64,000 nt of DNA from Acidithiobacillus sp. (GCF_027322205.1 NZ_DAHVHY010000003.1:17966-81965); one strand, 5' to 3'. Shown: positions 14,417 through 23,531, counted from the stretch's first letter. Notes: generated by a model not told the origin, from the letters alone. Numbers and translations: made by a program.

Positions 14417-15667
14417 TCAGAAGCGCTCTGGACGATAGGGTGCGGGGTCCGTAAATGGCGTTTCACCCGCCATCATTTCGGCCAGTAGACGCCCGGTGGT
14501 GGGACCCAGGGTCAGCCCCTGATGACAATGGCCAAAGGCATACCAGACCCCGGGATGCCTCGGCGCCCGGCCAATGATCGGCAGCATATCCGGCGTGCAG
14601 GGGCGCACCCCCATCCAGGGGTCGGCGTCCAGACGCTTGCCCAGGGCAGGCAATAACCGGCGTGCCTGCGCCTCCGCGCGAGTGAGCGGAATAGCGGAAG
14701 GCGGTGCATCCCGGTGCGCAAACTCCGCACCGGTCGTCAGCCGGATGCCGCGCTGCATAGGCGCCAGCATATAGCCCTGATCAGCATCGAGCACCGGGTG
14801 ACAGAGTGGCGTGGCCTCCGGCTGGGCGTAGTGCATGTGATAGCCCCTTTTTGCAAAGAGTGGCGGATGGTAACCCAAAGGTCCGGTCACATCCGGCGAC
14901 CAAGCGCCCAAGGCCACCACCACCTCGGCGGCATCCACCGGTCCATGCACCGTAGCGATGCGCCATCCCGTCGAACTGTGTTCCACACCCTGCACGGCGT
15001 TGGTGCGAAACTCGCCGCCCATCCGGGTAAAATAGTTCAGGTACGCGCGCGTGAGCGCATGAGGGTCGACAACAGCCAGCGGTTGGGTCCAGTGAATGCC
15101 ACCGGCCAGCCCAGAACGCAGGCTGTACTCCATCGCCGCCACTTGAGCGCTGTCGAGAGCGTCGTAGGCCACCGCAAAATTCTCGGCCTTAAATGCCGCC
15201 TCTTTCAGGGCATGATCCAGAGACTCGGGCTTTTCATGTACCTGCAACCAGCCACCGGGACGGAGCAGATCAATCGCCCCCGCCGCTCCGGCCAGAGCCA
15301 GATGGTCATCCAGACAGTGGGTAATCAGTGCGGCATAATGCCGGGCAATCATCCGATGACGATCTTCCTGGGAGTTATACCAGTACTGCATAAAGGGAAT
15401 GGCCAGACGCGGCAGCATCGTCCCCCGGTAGTAGGCCTCGGTCGACTGATTGCGGGCATAGCTGAGCAGTGTCGCCAGGGCACGGGGGAAGGGGTGCGGC
15501 ATAACTGCCTCGCGCTGAATCAGGCCGGCATTGCCGAAGGACGTCCCCTCCCCAGGCCCGCGCTGGTCCAGAAGCATTGTGGAACGGCCCCGTAGTTGCA
15601 ACTGCAAGGCAATGGAGACTCCAACAATGCCTGCGCCCAGAACTACCACGTCACCATGTGCTGCCAT
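14417..15667 (-). CDS. DadA-like FAD-dependent amino acid oxidoreductase
   Basis: FAD enzyme of the DAO family (D-amino acid dehydrogenase, glycine oxidase and relatives). The N-terminal Rossmann motif VVVLGAGIVGVSIAL and the GTSFGNAGLIQ segment typical of DadA are present; the C-terminal MGVRPCTPDMLPIIG and GHCHQGLTLGP complete the FAD site. The ATG at 15667 starts directly before the Rossmann strand (416 residues); the track start at 15733 adds an unrelated leader. DadA would deaminate D-alanine to pyruvate and pass electrons to quinone. Substrate cannot be fixed from sequence. Confidence 0.8.
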   Translation of the reverse strand: MAAHGDVVVLGAGIVGVSIALQLQLRGRSTMLLDQRGPGEGTSFGNAGLIQREAVMPHPFPRALATLLSYARNQSTEAYYRGTMLPRLAIPFMQYWYNSQEDRHRMIARHYAALITHCLDDHLALAGAAGAIDLLRPGGWLQVHEKPESLDHALKEAAFKAENFAVAYDALDSAQVAAMEYSLRSGLAGGIHWTQPLAVVDPHALTRAYLNYFTRMGGEFRTNAVQGVEHSSTGWRIATVHGPVDAAEVVVALGAWSPDVTGPLGYHPPLFAKRGYHMHYAQPEATPLCHPVLDADQGYMLAPMQRGIRLTTGAEFAHRDAPPSAIPLTRAEAQARRLLPALGKRLDADPWMGVRPCTPDMLPIIGRAPRHPGVWYAFGHCHQGLTLGPTTGRLLAEMMAGETPFTDPAPYRPERF

Positions 15668-16112
15668 ATAGACCCCGAGAAAAATTGAACAAGCCCATTC
15701 CGAGCGCCACTTCTTTGTCCGGTATAAACCCAACCAGCATGCATGGACACTGAAATGACGTTTCTATGGGGTATTTTTGATATTGCAGGGACCTGTCGCC
15801 ATGGTCAAGGCAAAAAATATGGTTTGTGCTGGACGTGCGTAACGCTGTGCGTGTCAACCAGCGATAACACCATTTTGGGTGATTACCAGATGAGCATCAT
15901 CGCTTTTCAGAAAGGAGATTTTTGTTGCTGTTATCTGTTCAATACGGCGGAGAGCATACGATCCCCGCAGAATATCATAACAACCATTATTAACAATAAG
16001 TTACGAAAAACATGGTTTGGCTTTTTGTACCACTTTGTTGCATCGGAAAACCTGGTGTGGGGTTGTATATGTCCCCACCCTGGCAATGCTTTAGGTATTG
16101 TGTACGGGATGG
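15668..16112. other. Intergenic region without a recognisable gene
   Basis: About 445 bases between the DadA-like gene and the IS630 relic. The 159-codon plus-strand ORF starting at 15743 crosses into the relic and does not look like a natural protein. A good-looking AAAGGAG at about 15911 precedes only a 23-codon TTG ORF. The base composition becomes A/T-rich toward 16000. I see no structured RNA or clear promoter. Confidence 0.5.
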
Positions 16113-16314
16113 TACCTGATTGCCGGCACGCACGCCACACACAAGCACCACGACCATACAGGAGTGGCTGGCCAAGCATTCGCATGTACTTCACACCAAC
16201 TTCGACATCGTGGCGTGGTTGAAGTTGGTCGAGCGATTCTCCCGCGATATCATCACTCAGCGGCCGCACCGCGAAATATTCTGCGAAAGGTCATTCGCGC
16301 TGACAGCCACTTAA
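16113..16314 (+). mobile_element. Decayed IS630-family transposase fragment
   Basis: Pieces of the C-terminal catalytic region of an IS630/Tc1-type transposase can be read by switching frames: YLIAGTHATHKH (frame of 16113), TIQEWLAKHSHVLH (frame of 16120), FTPTSTSW (frame of 15743), then KLVERFSRDIITQRPHREIF back in the frame of 16120. These correspond to the family block 'DNxATHKH...WLxxHPR...HFTPTSxSWLNxVERxF'. At least three frame changes and the missing N-terminal half show it is dead. No terminal inverted repeats were identified. It lies just past the stop of the AT-rich cytochrome assembly gene. Confidence 0.72.
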
Positions 16315-16333
16315 GTACCAACAGAGCCATTTC

Positions 16334-17518
16334 CTACAACTTGGCATACGAATGTAAGCCGCCCAAGAAAAGATCCACGCCAATAAAACAGAAGGTAACA
16401 GTGATTAGACTTAACGCAGCCCACCAAGCCAATTTTCTACCTCTGTTTGGCTTCGATGAAAAGGTGTCATTAGTTCTCATGTGCAGGTAGGCAGCATAGT
16501 TTAGCCAGACAATGAGCGACCATGTTTCCTTGGGATCCCAGGACCAAAATCCTCCCCACGCTTTGGCCGCCCACGCCGCCCCCAAAATAGTACCTACTGT
16601 AAAGAATAAAAAACCAAACTTTACCATGGATACGATAATATGTTCAAGATCATCCAAACCAGGTAAGCGGCGAGTTAAGTTACCCCCAACCGTTTCGGCA
16701 CGTTCTCTTAACAGATAGGCAAGGCCCACCATGCCTGCCAGATAGAAATTAGCATAAGCAATAAACTCCATAGGAATATGAATCTTTAGCCAGAAGCTTT
16801 GCAATGCAGGAATAATTGGTTGGATTTGGTTCTGATGGTAGGCAAAACCCACCCAAACTAAAAAAACAGCCGCCACCAATATCATTGGCATTGCAAAGGC
16901 CCCAAGTCCCCGTGTTCGGCCCAAAGACTCATAATAGAGATAAAACAACGTAGTTGTTGCACAGAACAACACCATCACATCATACATATTAGTTACTGGA
17001 ATATGGCCCCATGATGGATGACCGATATAAGTTTGTTGCCAGCGAATTGCAAGTCCCGCATATCCGAACACTACCGCCACCCAAGCAAATCGATGCCCCC
17101 AATCACCACTGATTTCGTTGCCAGTGAATAAATACCAATAATAACCGGCGGCGCTCAACATTATTGCAGCGCTCATCCAATAAACCATGGCACTGCTTTG
17201 AAGGAGAAAATATAGCACAGCACTATTAGAAGCAGTGTATCCAAACTGATAAAGACCGACACCAACAGCAGCGATACCAATCACCACATAGAACATCGTT
17301 CTGAAACTAGACCAACGCAGGCCAACCAACATTAAGCCTACATACCATAGACCCAACGTGATAAACTGCCACATCCAGAATTCCGCACGAAAGACGTGCC
17401 ATACCAAAAAAGCCCCCAGCGTTAAAAACCCAGCCCACACCCTAGAACCGGCACTGGACGCTTTTATTGGCGACAGGTAATGTGAAATGCGAGCCATTTC
17501 TACAGTCTCAGAGGACAT
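16334..17518 (-). CDS. ccsA: CcsA/CcsB/ResC-type cytochrome c biogenesis membrane protein
   Basis: Polytopic membrane protein of system II cytochrome c maturation that handles haem. The tryptophan-rich WWD signature WGGFWSWDPKETW is near residue 320, with conserved His residues flanking it (HIPMEF; HMRTN). At 394 residues it has about ten hydrophobic segments, several of them preceding the core domain. A strong AAGGAGATACT precedes the ATG. No ResB/Ccs1 partner is in the window. Its composition is A/T-richer than neighbours (19 G/C in the 60 bases from 16741, against 41 in the 60 bases from 37021), and an IS630 relic abuts its 3' end, so lateral acquisition is plausible. Confidence 0.87.
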   Translation of the reverse strand: MSSETVEMARISHYLSPIKASSAGSRVWAGFLTLGAFLVWHVFRAEFWMWQFITLGLWYVGLMLVGLRWSSFRTMFYVVIGIAAVGVGLYQFGYTASNSAVLYFLLQSSAMVYWMSAAIMLSAAGYYWYLFTGNEISGDWGHRFAWVAVVFGYAGLAIRWQQTYIGHPSWGHIPVTNMYDVMVLFCATTTLFYLYYESLGRTRGLGAFAMPMILVAAVFLVWVGFAYHQNQIQPIIPALQSFWLKIHIPMEFIAYANFYLAGMVGLAYLLRERAETVGGNLTRRLPGLDDLEHIIVSMVKFGFLFFTVGTILGAAWAAKAWGGFWSWDPKETWSLIVWLNYAAYLHMRTNDTFSSKPNRGRKLAWWAALSLITVTFCFIGVDLFLGGLHSYAKL

Positions 17519-17927
17519 AGTATCTCCTTATAACACGCCTTGGTAGGGAAGCATCTAAAGCTCCCATCGGGTATTTGGCATTCCGTTTATGAAAAAGTTC
17601 AGCGATCCCCTGATGGCAGCACTGCGTAAACGGCTACCGGCCTGGGCATGGACTGATCATCACCTGTTCAGACTAGTCACCAGAAGATGCGTCGATAAGC
17701 TTTCTTTTCGGCCAACAATGACTCATTGGGATTTGCCAATAAAATATGAAAATGACAAATAGGCAGGATAACTTGCGGCAATGGCGACAAAACTGCGTTT
17801 TGGCAGCAGAGCCCCACTCCCGATGCCAACCCCTGTTTCGCCTCAGGCGTATCCTGATGTTACTGTAACTACCTAACCATCTTGAATCTGTTTGACTAAA
17901 TATCCGAACCGTAGTGAAAGCGAGCAC
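17519..17927. other. Intergenic region, no supported gene
   Basis: About 410 bases. It contains the ribosome site of the cytochrome assembly gene at its left end. A plus-strand ATG ORF at 17589 (57 codons, beginning MKKFSDPLMAALRKRLP) reads plausibly for some 30 residues but has no ribosome site, and a minus-strand 84-codon ORF (17673-17927) looks random. It may be debris of a former gene. Confidence 0.4.
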
Positions 17928-18359
17928 CTACTTTGTCTTCGCCACCAAAATACTACAGGGCAAATTCCGCAGCAATGCCTTGGCGACCGAGCCTTGCAGC
18001 CAGTGCCCTAAAGAAAAATGCGGAATATGTCCGATAACCAGCAGATCAGCCCCCATCTGCAGTGCGTAACGGGCGATTTCTTCAGCCGGACTACCCTCAA
18101 CCGTTAGGGTCGTCACCCTCAAGCCCTCAGCATGAAGCTTACCAGCAACATCCTCCAGACTATTGCGGATAGCGTTACCCTCCCGCCCCAGCACGTCCTC
18201 AGCCCCGGCGGCCTGGCCGATGGCCATGCCACCAGTACTCACAATGACACCAAAGAGATGCAACTCCCCCTGACATAGACGGGCGAGATCCATACCCTGA
18301 TGAAGGGCTATCGTGCTCGACGTACTACCGTCATAGGCCACCAGAATTTTCTGAAACAT
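17928..18359 (-). CDS. Universal stress protein UspA family
   Basis: A 143-residue single-domain Usp protein: FQKILVAYDGSTSS begins the fold and VIGHIPHFSLGHWLQGSVAKALL is the nucleotide-loop region. The ATP-binding form has G-x2-G-x9-G-S; here the second Gly is Pro (GHIP-x9-GS), which may weaken ATP binding. The ATG at 18359 has GGGAGGTGG just upstream; the track's start at 18419 would overlap the transporter gene. It sits 56 bases downstream of the MFS gene and may belong to the marR operon. Function is stress-related but otherwise undefined. Confidence 0.85.
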   Translation of the reverse strand: MFQKILVAYDGSTSSTIALHQGMDLARLCQGELHLFGVIVSTGGMAIGQAAGAEDVLGREGNAIRNSLEDVAGKLHAEGLRVTTLTVEGSPAEEIARYALQMGADLLVIGHIPHFSLGHWLQGSVAKALLRNLPCSILVAKTK

Positions 18360-18415
18360 TTGCCACCTCCCCAAAAGGTCATATATGGCTAGGCCCCACA
18401 CAACATCCATACCAC

Positions 18416-19966
18416 TCAATCCGCCACGATCTCCTGCCTCACCACCGCACCGCGCTTAGGCGAACGAATGATCAGCAACAGCGGGAAAACCGCCAGCGTC
18501 ATCACCAGCATCAGCCAGAAGTCATCTATGTACGCAATCATCGTCGCCTGCCGGGTAATTTCCGTATTCAGGAGGAGCTGACCCAAAGCATCATGGGGGT
18601 TATAAAGGCTGGCCACGGCAGGGTTCTGAAAAGCCGGGTTACTATCGTCGATATGGCTGGTCAGCGCGGCGTGCGCAATTTGCGTATTGCGGGTCAGCAG
18701 GGTCTCTACCAGCGAAATACCGATACTGCTGCCCACATTACGCACCAGACTATAAATTGCCGTGCCGTTAGCCCGCATTTCTGGGCTCAGGGTCGCAAAG
18801 GTGGCCGTACTCAGGGGCACAAAGACGAGCCCGATGCCCAGCCCCTGCCAGACGCCCGGCCAGATCACATCGCCCTCACTGATCACCAGACTATAGCCCT
18901 GCATTTGCCAGAGGGAGAAAGCGGTAATCCCGAAGCCGACGGCGAGGAGCAGGCGCAAGTCCACCTTGCCCACCAGTCGCCCGACGATCAGCATGGCGAA
19001 CATGGTGCCCAGACCACTCGGTGCCGTCACCCAACCGGCTGCCGCTGCGGTGTAGCCCATCAGGTCCTGCAACATGGTGGGAATCAGCGCCCGCGACGCA
19101 AACAGTACCAGTCCGACAATAAAGATGAAAAGCAGGCCGGTGGCATAGTTGCGATTCAGGATCAGACGATAATCGAAGAAGGAACGGTCAAAAGGTGTGC
19201 GCCAGGTATGATAGATAAAGTAAAGAGCCGCGAACCCGGCAATACAAGCTTCTATCCAGATTTCCACCGAAGCAAACCAGCTCTGCTCTTGTCCGCGATC
19301 CAGCAATAACTGCAAGGCACCGATGGCCAGACTCAGACTGACAAATCCCGTCATGTCAAAATGCATCCGCCGCAGTGCCGAATCCTTGGGGAAGGATTTC
19401 CAGATTCCCATAAACGCCATGATCCCCACCGGTACATTGATGAAAAACACCCAGCGCCAGCCCATCGTATCCGTCAGCCCCCCGCCCAACGTCGGTCCGA
19501 CGATCGGCCCAACCATCACCCCCATCCCCCACAGAGCCATGGCGGAACCCTGCTTTTCCCGGGGGTTGATGTCGAGCAGGACCGTTTGCGAAAGTGGCAC
19601 CAGCGCCGCGCCGAAGACACCCTGCAGCACCCGTGCAACGACAATTTCCCCCAGTGAAGTGGAAATACCGCACCACATGGAGGCCAGAGTAAAACCCAGC
19701 ACCGCGGCCAGAAAGATGGTACGCTGACCAAAACGGTCACAGAGCCAACCGGTCAGGGGTGTGGCAATAGCGGTGGCCACGATATAAGAAGTCAGCACCC
19801 AACCAATCTGGTTCAGGGACACGGACAGGCTGCCCTGCATGTGCGGCAGGGCCACGTTGGCGATGGTGCTGTCCAGGGTCTGCATAATGGTGGCCAGCAT
19901 GATGGACAGGGTGATGAGCGGCCGGTTCAGCCCCGCCGTGCTGACCGAGGCGGTGCCTATGGTCAT
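18416..19966 (-). CDS. DHA2-family (EmrB/QacA-like) 14-helix multidrug efflux transporter
   Basis: Proton-driven MFS exporter of 516 residues with about 14 predicted membrane segments. LDSTIANVALPHM in helix 1 is the DHA2 signature; DRFGQRTIF is the loop 2-3 motif A, and GPIVGPTLGG is the antiporter motif C. The ATG overlaps the marR stop by ATGA, so repressor and pump are translated together. No EmrA-type membrane fusion protein or outer membrane channel gene is adjacent, which is unusual for EmrB of Gram-negative bacteria. Substrates are unknown. Confidence 0.9.
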   Translation of the reverse strand: MTIGTASVSTAGLNRPLITLSIMLATIMQTLDSTIANVALPHMQGSLSVSLNQIGWVLTSYIVATAIATPLTGWLCDRFGQRTIFLAAVLGFTLASMWCGISTSLGEIVVARVLQGVFGAALVPLSQTVLLDINPREKQGSAMALWGMGVMVGPIVGPTLGGGLTDTMGWRWVFFINVPVGIMAFMGIWKSFPKDSALRRMHFDMTGFVSLSLAIGALQLLLDRGQEQSWFASVEIWIEACIAGFAALYFIYHTWRTPFDRSFFDYRLILNRNYATGLLFIFIVGLVLFASRALIPTMLQDLMGYTAAAAGWVTAPSGLGTMFAMLIVGRLVGKVDLRLLLAVGFGITAFSLWQMQGYSLVISEGDVIWPGVWQGLGIGLVFVPLSTATFATLSPEMRANGTAIYSLVRNVGSSIGISLVETLLTRNTQIAHAALTSHIDDSNPAFQNPAVASLYNPHDALGQLLLNTEITRQATMIAYIDDFWLMLVMTLAVFPLLLIIRSPKRGAVVRQEIVAD

Positions 19967-20406
19967 CGGGAAGACGCTTCGGTAAGACGCTGCAAACGGT
20001 GCAGGAGCTTCGTCGCTTGCTGCAAATCTGTAGCATCCAGGCCATCGAGCATTTCGTGGCGGAAGTCCACGGCGACGCGCTTCACCTCGGCATATATGGA
20101 CAATCCCTCAGCAGTAAGCACCACACGCCGAACCCTGCGGTCTTCCGGAGCAATCTCGCGGCGTACTAATCCAGCGCGCTGTAACCGGTCTACCATGGCC
20201 ACCACAGTCGGCCCTTCCACCGAGAGACAATGTGCCAGTTCGGTCTGGGTCAGCGGAGCTTTGGCCCGCGCCAGAAAGGCGATACTCATCCAGCTCGCCT
20301 GGCTCAAACCGAGCCCCTTCAGGCGACGATCCAGCGCGTGGCGCCAGACCCGTGCGCTATCATGCAAGGCCAAGGCAAAATCTTCCTGCAACTGGTCTCT
20401 GCGCAC
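19963..20406 (-). CDS. MarR-family transcriptional regulator
   Basis: Winged-helix regulator of 147 residues: SQASWMSIAFLARAKAPLTQTELAHCLSVEGPTV is the DNA-recognition region and DRRVRRVVLTAEG the wing. It starts with GTG preceded by GAGAGG. Since it is the first gene of the operon with the efflux pump, it most likely represses its own promoter and is released by a pump substrate, as for MarR and EmrR; that is inference from the family and layout. Confidence 0.9.
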   Translation of the reverse strand: MRRDQLQEDFALALHDSARVWRHALDRRLKGLGLSQASWMSIAFLARAKAPLTQTELAHCLSVEGPTVVAMVDRLQRAGLVRREIAPEDRRVRRVVLTAEGLSIYAEVKRVAVDFRHEMLDGLDATDLQQATKLLHRLQRLTEASSR

Positions 20407-20447
20407 AAACCCTCTCGGTATTTTTTGTTACCCAAATTATTAGAGCC

Positions 20448-20476
20448 CTTATACTTAGTGATATATCTATTTACAA
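20448..20476 (-). promoter_or_regulatory. Promoter of the marR-efflux operon with palindromic spacer
   Basis: On the minus strand TTGTAA (20476-20471) and TATAAG (20453-20448) are 17 bases apart. The spacer contains the perfect palindrome GATATATC (20460-20467), a possible MarR operator position. It lies about 42 bases before the GTG start. Confidence 0.5.
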
Positions 20477-20596
20477 GAGAAGCCAAGCATCCGAAAGTCA
20501 CCTTTGGGCTTCTCAGTCGACATAACTCAAGCCCGTGACATTACCTTGACAGAAGCTCAGAGCTCCGCCATGGTGGCCTAAAATTGTGAGGACCTC

Positions 20597-21418
20597 ATGC
20601 TGCATTTTCCGGATATCAATACCGTCGGCTTCCAGCTCGGACCCATCACCATCCACTGGTATGGCCTGCTGGAGATCATCAGCTTTGTCATAGCCACCGT
20701 CTGGCTCATCCGGCGCGGCCGCATGGCACACTGGAACTGGCACAAAGAACACGTCGTCGATCTGGAGTTTTATGTGGCCGTAGGCGCCGTTCTCGGGGGC
20801 CGGGTGGGCTATGTGCTGTGGTATAACCTACCCTATTATCTCGCCAATCCCGTGAAAATGTTGGCCATCTGGGATGGCGGCATGTCCTTTCACGGCGGCC
20901 TCCTGGGTGTCGTCATCGCCTGCTGGGTATTTGCACGACTCCATCAGCAACATGCCTTTCTGCCGACTCTGGATTTCATCGCACCGGCCGTGCCCATCGG
21001 GTTGGGTCTGGGACGGCTGGCCAATTTTATCAACGACCAGCTTTTCGGCCGTGTCAGCGGCCTCCCCTGGGCCATGGTCTTTCCCGCCGGTGGTCCGCAA
21101 CCCCGGCAGCCCTCGCAACTCTATGAGTTTCTGCTGGAGGGCGTACTGCTCCTGCTAATTCTGGCCATCTACAGCCGCAAAGCGCGTCCTGCCGGTGCCG
21201 TCGGCGGCATGTTTGTCCTCTTTTATGGCATCTTCCGTTTCATCGCGGAATACGCGCGCCAGCCGGATATTCAGTTGGGCTTTGTCTTCGGTCCCTACAC
21301 CATGGGTCAGGTCTTATCCGTGCCCATGATTATTCTCGGCCCGTTGGTGATCTGGTGGGCCTATAAGGGTGGCTTCTCCGAATCACCCAAAAGCACATTA
21401 TTGGCAGCCAATAATTAG
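20597..21418 (+). CDS. lgt: Prolipoprotein diacylglyceryl transferase
   Basis: Inner-membrane enzyme that moves a diacylglyceryl group from phosphatidylglycerol to the lipobox cysteine of prolipoproteins. The Lgt signature GRLANFINDQLFGR and the HGGLLG segment (catalytic His region) are present, with about seven membrane segments; 273 residues is normal. GAGGAC precedes the ATG. It is divergent from marR across a 190-base gap and is followed by the helicase gene after 23 bases. Confidence 0.96.
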   Translation: MLHFPDINTVGFQLGPITIHWYGLLEIISFVIATVWLIRRGRMAHWNWHKEHVVDLEFYVAVGAVLGGRVGYVLWYNLPYYLANPVKMLAIWDGGMSFHGGLLGVVIACWVFARLHQQHAFLPTLDFIAPAVPIGLGLGRLANFINDQLFGRVSGLPWAMVFPAGGPQPRQPSQLYEFLLEGVLLLLILAIYSRKARPAGAVGGMFVLFYGIFRFIAEYARQPDIQLGFVFGPYTMGQVLSVPMIILGPLVIWWAYKGGFSESPKSTLLAANN

Positions 21419-21441
21419 CCGCTGCAGTTTAGCCCTGCCTA

Positions 21442-23430
21442 ATGCCCATGGCTGAAGAACTCAACCCGCCACAGCTGGAAGCGGTAAAACATATCCACGG
21501 CCCCTTGCTGGTGCTGGCCGGGGCCGGCTCGGGTAAGACCCGGGTCATCACCCGGAAAATCGTCTACCTCATCCGTGAGCAACAGATAGCCCCCCGGCAC
21601 ATCTGTGCCGTGACCTTCACCAACAAGGCCGCCCGCGAGATGAAAAACCGCGTCGCGGAGGCTTTGCAGGGCCATAACAGCCGCGGCCTGATGGTCTCCA
21701 CCTTTCATCATCTCGGCCTGCAAATCCTGCGCAAAGACATCGAGCGACTGGGTTATCGCAGCAACTTCAGCGTCATTGACCCTGGCGACAGCTTAGGGAT
21801 GGTCCGTAACCTGCTGCGCGAGGCCAACGGCCCCAGCGATCTCGCCGAAGCCATCCAGGCCCGTATCTCCCGCTTCAAGAATGACGGTTTCTTCCCCGAG
21901 GAAGCGCATGCGAATGACCGTCTCGGTCAGGAGGCAACCAGCATTTACGCACCCTATCAGCGCTCCCTCAGTGCCTGCAACGCTGTGGATCTGGATGATC
22001 TCATCCTCCTGCCCACCCGCCTGCTGCAGGACCACGCAGAAGCCCGCCACGCCTGGCAGGATCGCATCCGCTACCTGCTGGTGGATGAATATCAGGACAG
22101 CAACGGGGCGCAGTACCACCTGGTGCAAAGTCTGCTGGGCACCCGTCATAACCTGACGGCGGTGGGTGACGACGACCAGAGCATCTACTCCTGGCGGGGT
22201 GCTGCTGCCGACAACCTGCATCGGCTGGCGCAGGATTTCCCCAACCTCAAAGTCGTCAAACTGGAGCAGAACTACCGCTCCACCGGCCGCATTCTCCAGG
22301 CCGCCAATGCGGTCATTGCGCAAAATCCTCATCTCTTTGAAAAGCGCCTATGGAGCACACTGGGCGATGGCCACAGCATTCGCGCCCTGCGCTGCACCAA
22401 TGAAGCCGACGAAGCAAAGCAGGTGGTCAGCGCTATTCTCCGTGATCGTTTCCAGCGTCAGGGTGAATACCGCGATTACGCCATTTTGTATCGCAGCAAC
22501 CATCAGGCCCGCCCTTTTGAAGCCGAACTGCGCAACGCGCACATTCCTTACCAGATATCCGGCGGCATCTCCTTCTTTGAACGCAGTGAAATCAAGGACT
22601 TTCTCGCTTATTTGCGCCTACTGGCAAATTCTGACGATGATCCCGCCTTCCTGCGTGCAGTCAACACGCCACGGCGGGGCATCGGCAACAGCACCTTGGA
22701 ACGCCTGGGCGCCTTCGCCAAGGAACGCAATCTCTCGCTGTTCGCCGCGCTTTGGGAAGATGCATTGGAGTTACCTGAAAAGGCACACACCGCCCTGCGC
22801 AACTTCGCCGGATGGGTAAATCTCAAAGCTGACGAAGTGGACAAGGCCGAACTCATCCACGCCTTGCAGGGTCTGCCCGAGGAAATCGGCTACCTGCAAC
22901 ATCTGCACAATGAGGGTGACGAAAAAGATGCCGGACGACGCTGGGAAAACATTCAGGAACTCCTGAGCTGGATGCAGCGCCTGCAGGAACAGGACGAAGG
23001 TCCGCAAACGCTGCCGGAGATTCTCAATCGCCTGATGCTCTTCAACGTACTGGAGCGCGAGGAGGAGGACGACCGCGATGTGCTGCGCCTGTCCACCCTG
23101 CACGCTGCTAAAGGGCTGGAGTTTCCGCAGGTGTTTCTGGTGGGTGCCGAAGAAGAATTACTACCACACCGCAACAGCGAAACCCCGGAGCAGATCGAAG
23201 AAGAACGCCGCCTCTTTTACGTGGGCATGACCCGCGCCCGCTTCCGCCTGACCCTGAGTCTCTGTCGCAAACGCCGCCGCTACGGCCAGGATGCCCATCC
23301 GGAACCCTCCCGCTTTCTCCGGGAGATCCCTAAAGAGCACCTGGACTGGCAAGGCGACCAGAACCCCGAAGAAGAAATGGACCCCACTGCCGCTTTCGCC
23401 CGCCTGCGGGAGATGCTCGGCAAAACCTGA
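21442..23430 (+). CDS. rep: UvrD/Rep-type superfamily 1 DNA helicase (Rep)
   Basis: 3'-5' DNA helicase that helps replication forks pass protein blocks. Walker A is LAGAGSGKTRV near the N-terminus; motif II is VDEYQDSN, motif III VGDDDQSIYSWRGA, motif VI FYVGMTRAR. 662 residues and the short C-terminus resemble Rep more than UvrD. Two in-frame ATGs (21442, 21448) lack a clear ribosome site, so the start is uncertain by two codons; coupling to lgt is possible. Confidence 0.92.
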   Translation: MPMAEELNPPQLEAVKHIHGPLLVLAGAGSGKTRVITRKIVYLIREQQIAPRHICAVTFTNKAAREMKNRVAEALQGHNSRGLMVSTFHHLGLQILRKDIERLGYRSNFSVIDPGDSLGMVRNLLREANGPSDLAEAIQARISRFKNDGFFPEEAHANDRLGQEATSIYAPYQRSLSACNAVDLDDLILLPTRLLQDHAEARHAWQDRIRYLLVDEYQDSNGAQYHLVQSLLGTRHNLTAVGDDDQSIYSWRGAAADNLHRLAQDFPNLKVVKLEQNYRSTGRILQAANAVIAQNPHLFEKRLWSTLGDGHSIRALRCTNEADEAKQVVSAILRDRFQRQGEYRDYAILYRSNHQARPFEAELRNAHIPYQISGGISFFERSEIKDFLAYLRLLANSDDDPAFLRAVNTPRRGIGNSTLERLGAFAKERNLSLFAALWEDALELPEKAHTALRNFAGWVNLKADEVDKAELIHALQGLPEEIGYLQHLHNEGDEKDAGRRWENIQELLSWMQRLQEQDEGPQTLPEILNRLMLFNVLEREEEDDRDVLRLSTLHAAKGLEFPQVFLVGAEEELLPHRNSETPEQIEEERRLFYVGMTRARFRLTLSLCRKRRRYGQDAHPEPSRFLREIPKEHLDWQGDQNPEEEMDPTAAFARLREMLGKT

Positions 23431-23458
23431 TAAGCGAGTTCGCCACGCATAAAAGGAA

Positions 23459-23488
23459 AGAGGCGATCCACACAACCAGATCGCCTCT
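23459..23488 (-). terminator. Rho-independent terminator of rpsT
   Basis: Perfect 10-bp stem AGAGGCGATC / GATCGCCTCT with a 10-base loop. Read on the minus strand the stem is followed by TTCCTTTTAT, a T-rich tail, so it ends rpsT; it may also stop convergent rep transcripts, although the plus side lacks a T run. Confidence 0.75.
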
Positions 23489-23531
23489 CCTGCTCGGTAT
23501 CCCGCTCGGACTGCGGGATGCTTACCTGTCT

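Noticed and set aside
15743-16222. 159-codon ORF after the DadA-like gene
   Set aside because: Composition is unlike protein; its last part is only one of the frames of the IS630 relic.
23459-23488. Similarity of the rpsT terminator core GGCGATC to the ilvD/TA inverted repeat, as a dispersed repeat family
   Set aside because: The shared core is only seven bases and the arrangements differ; chance is sufficient.
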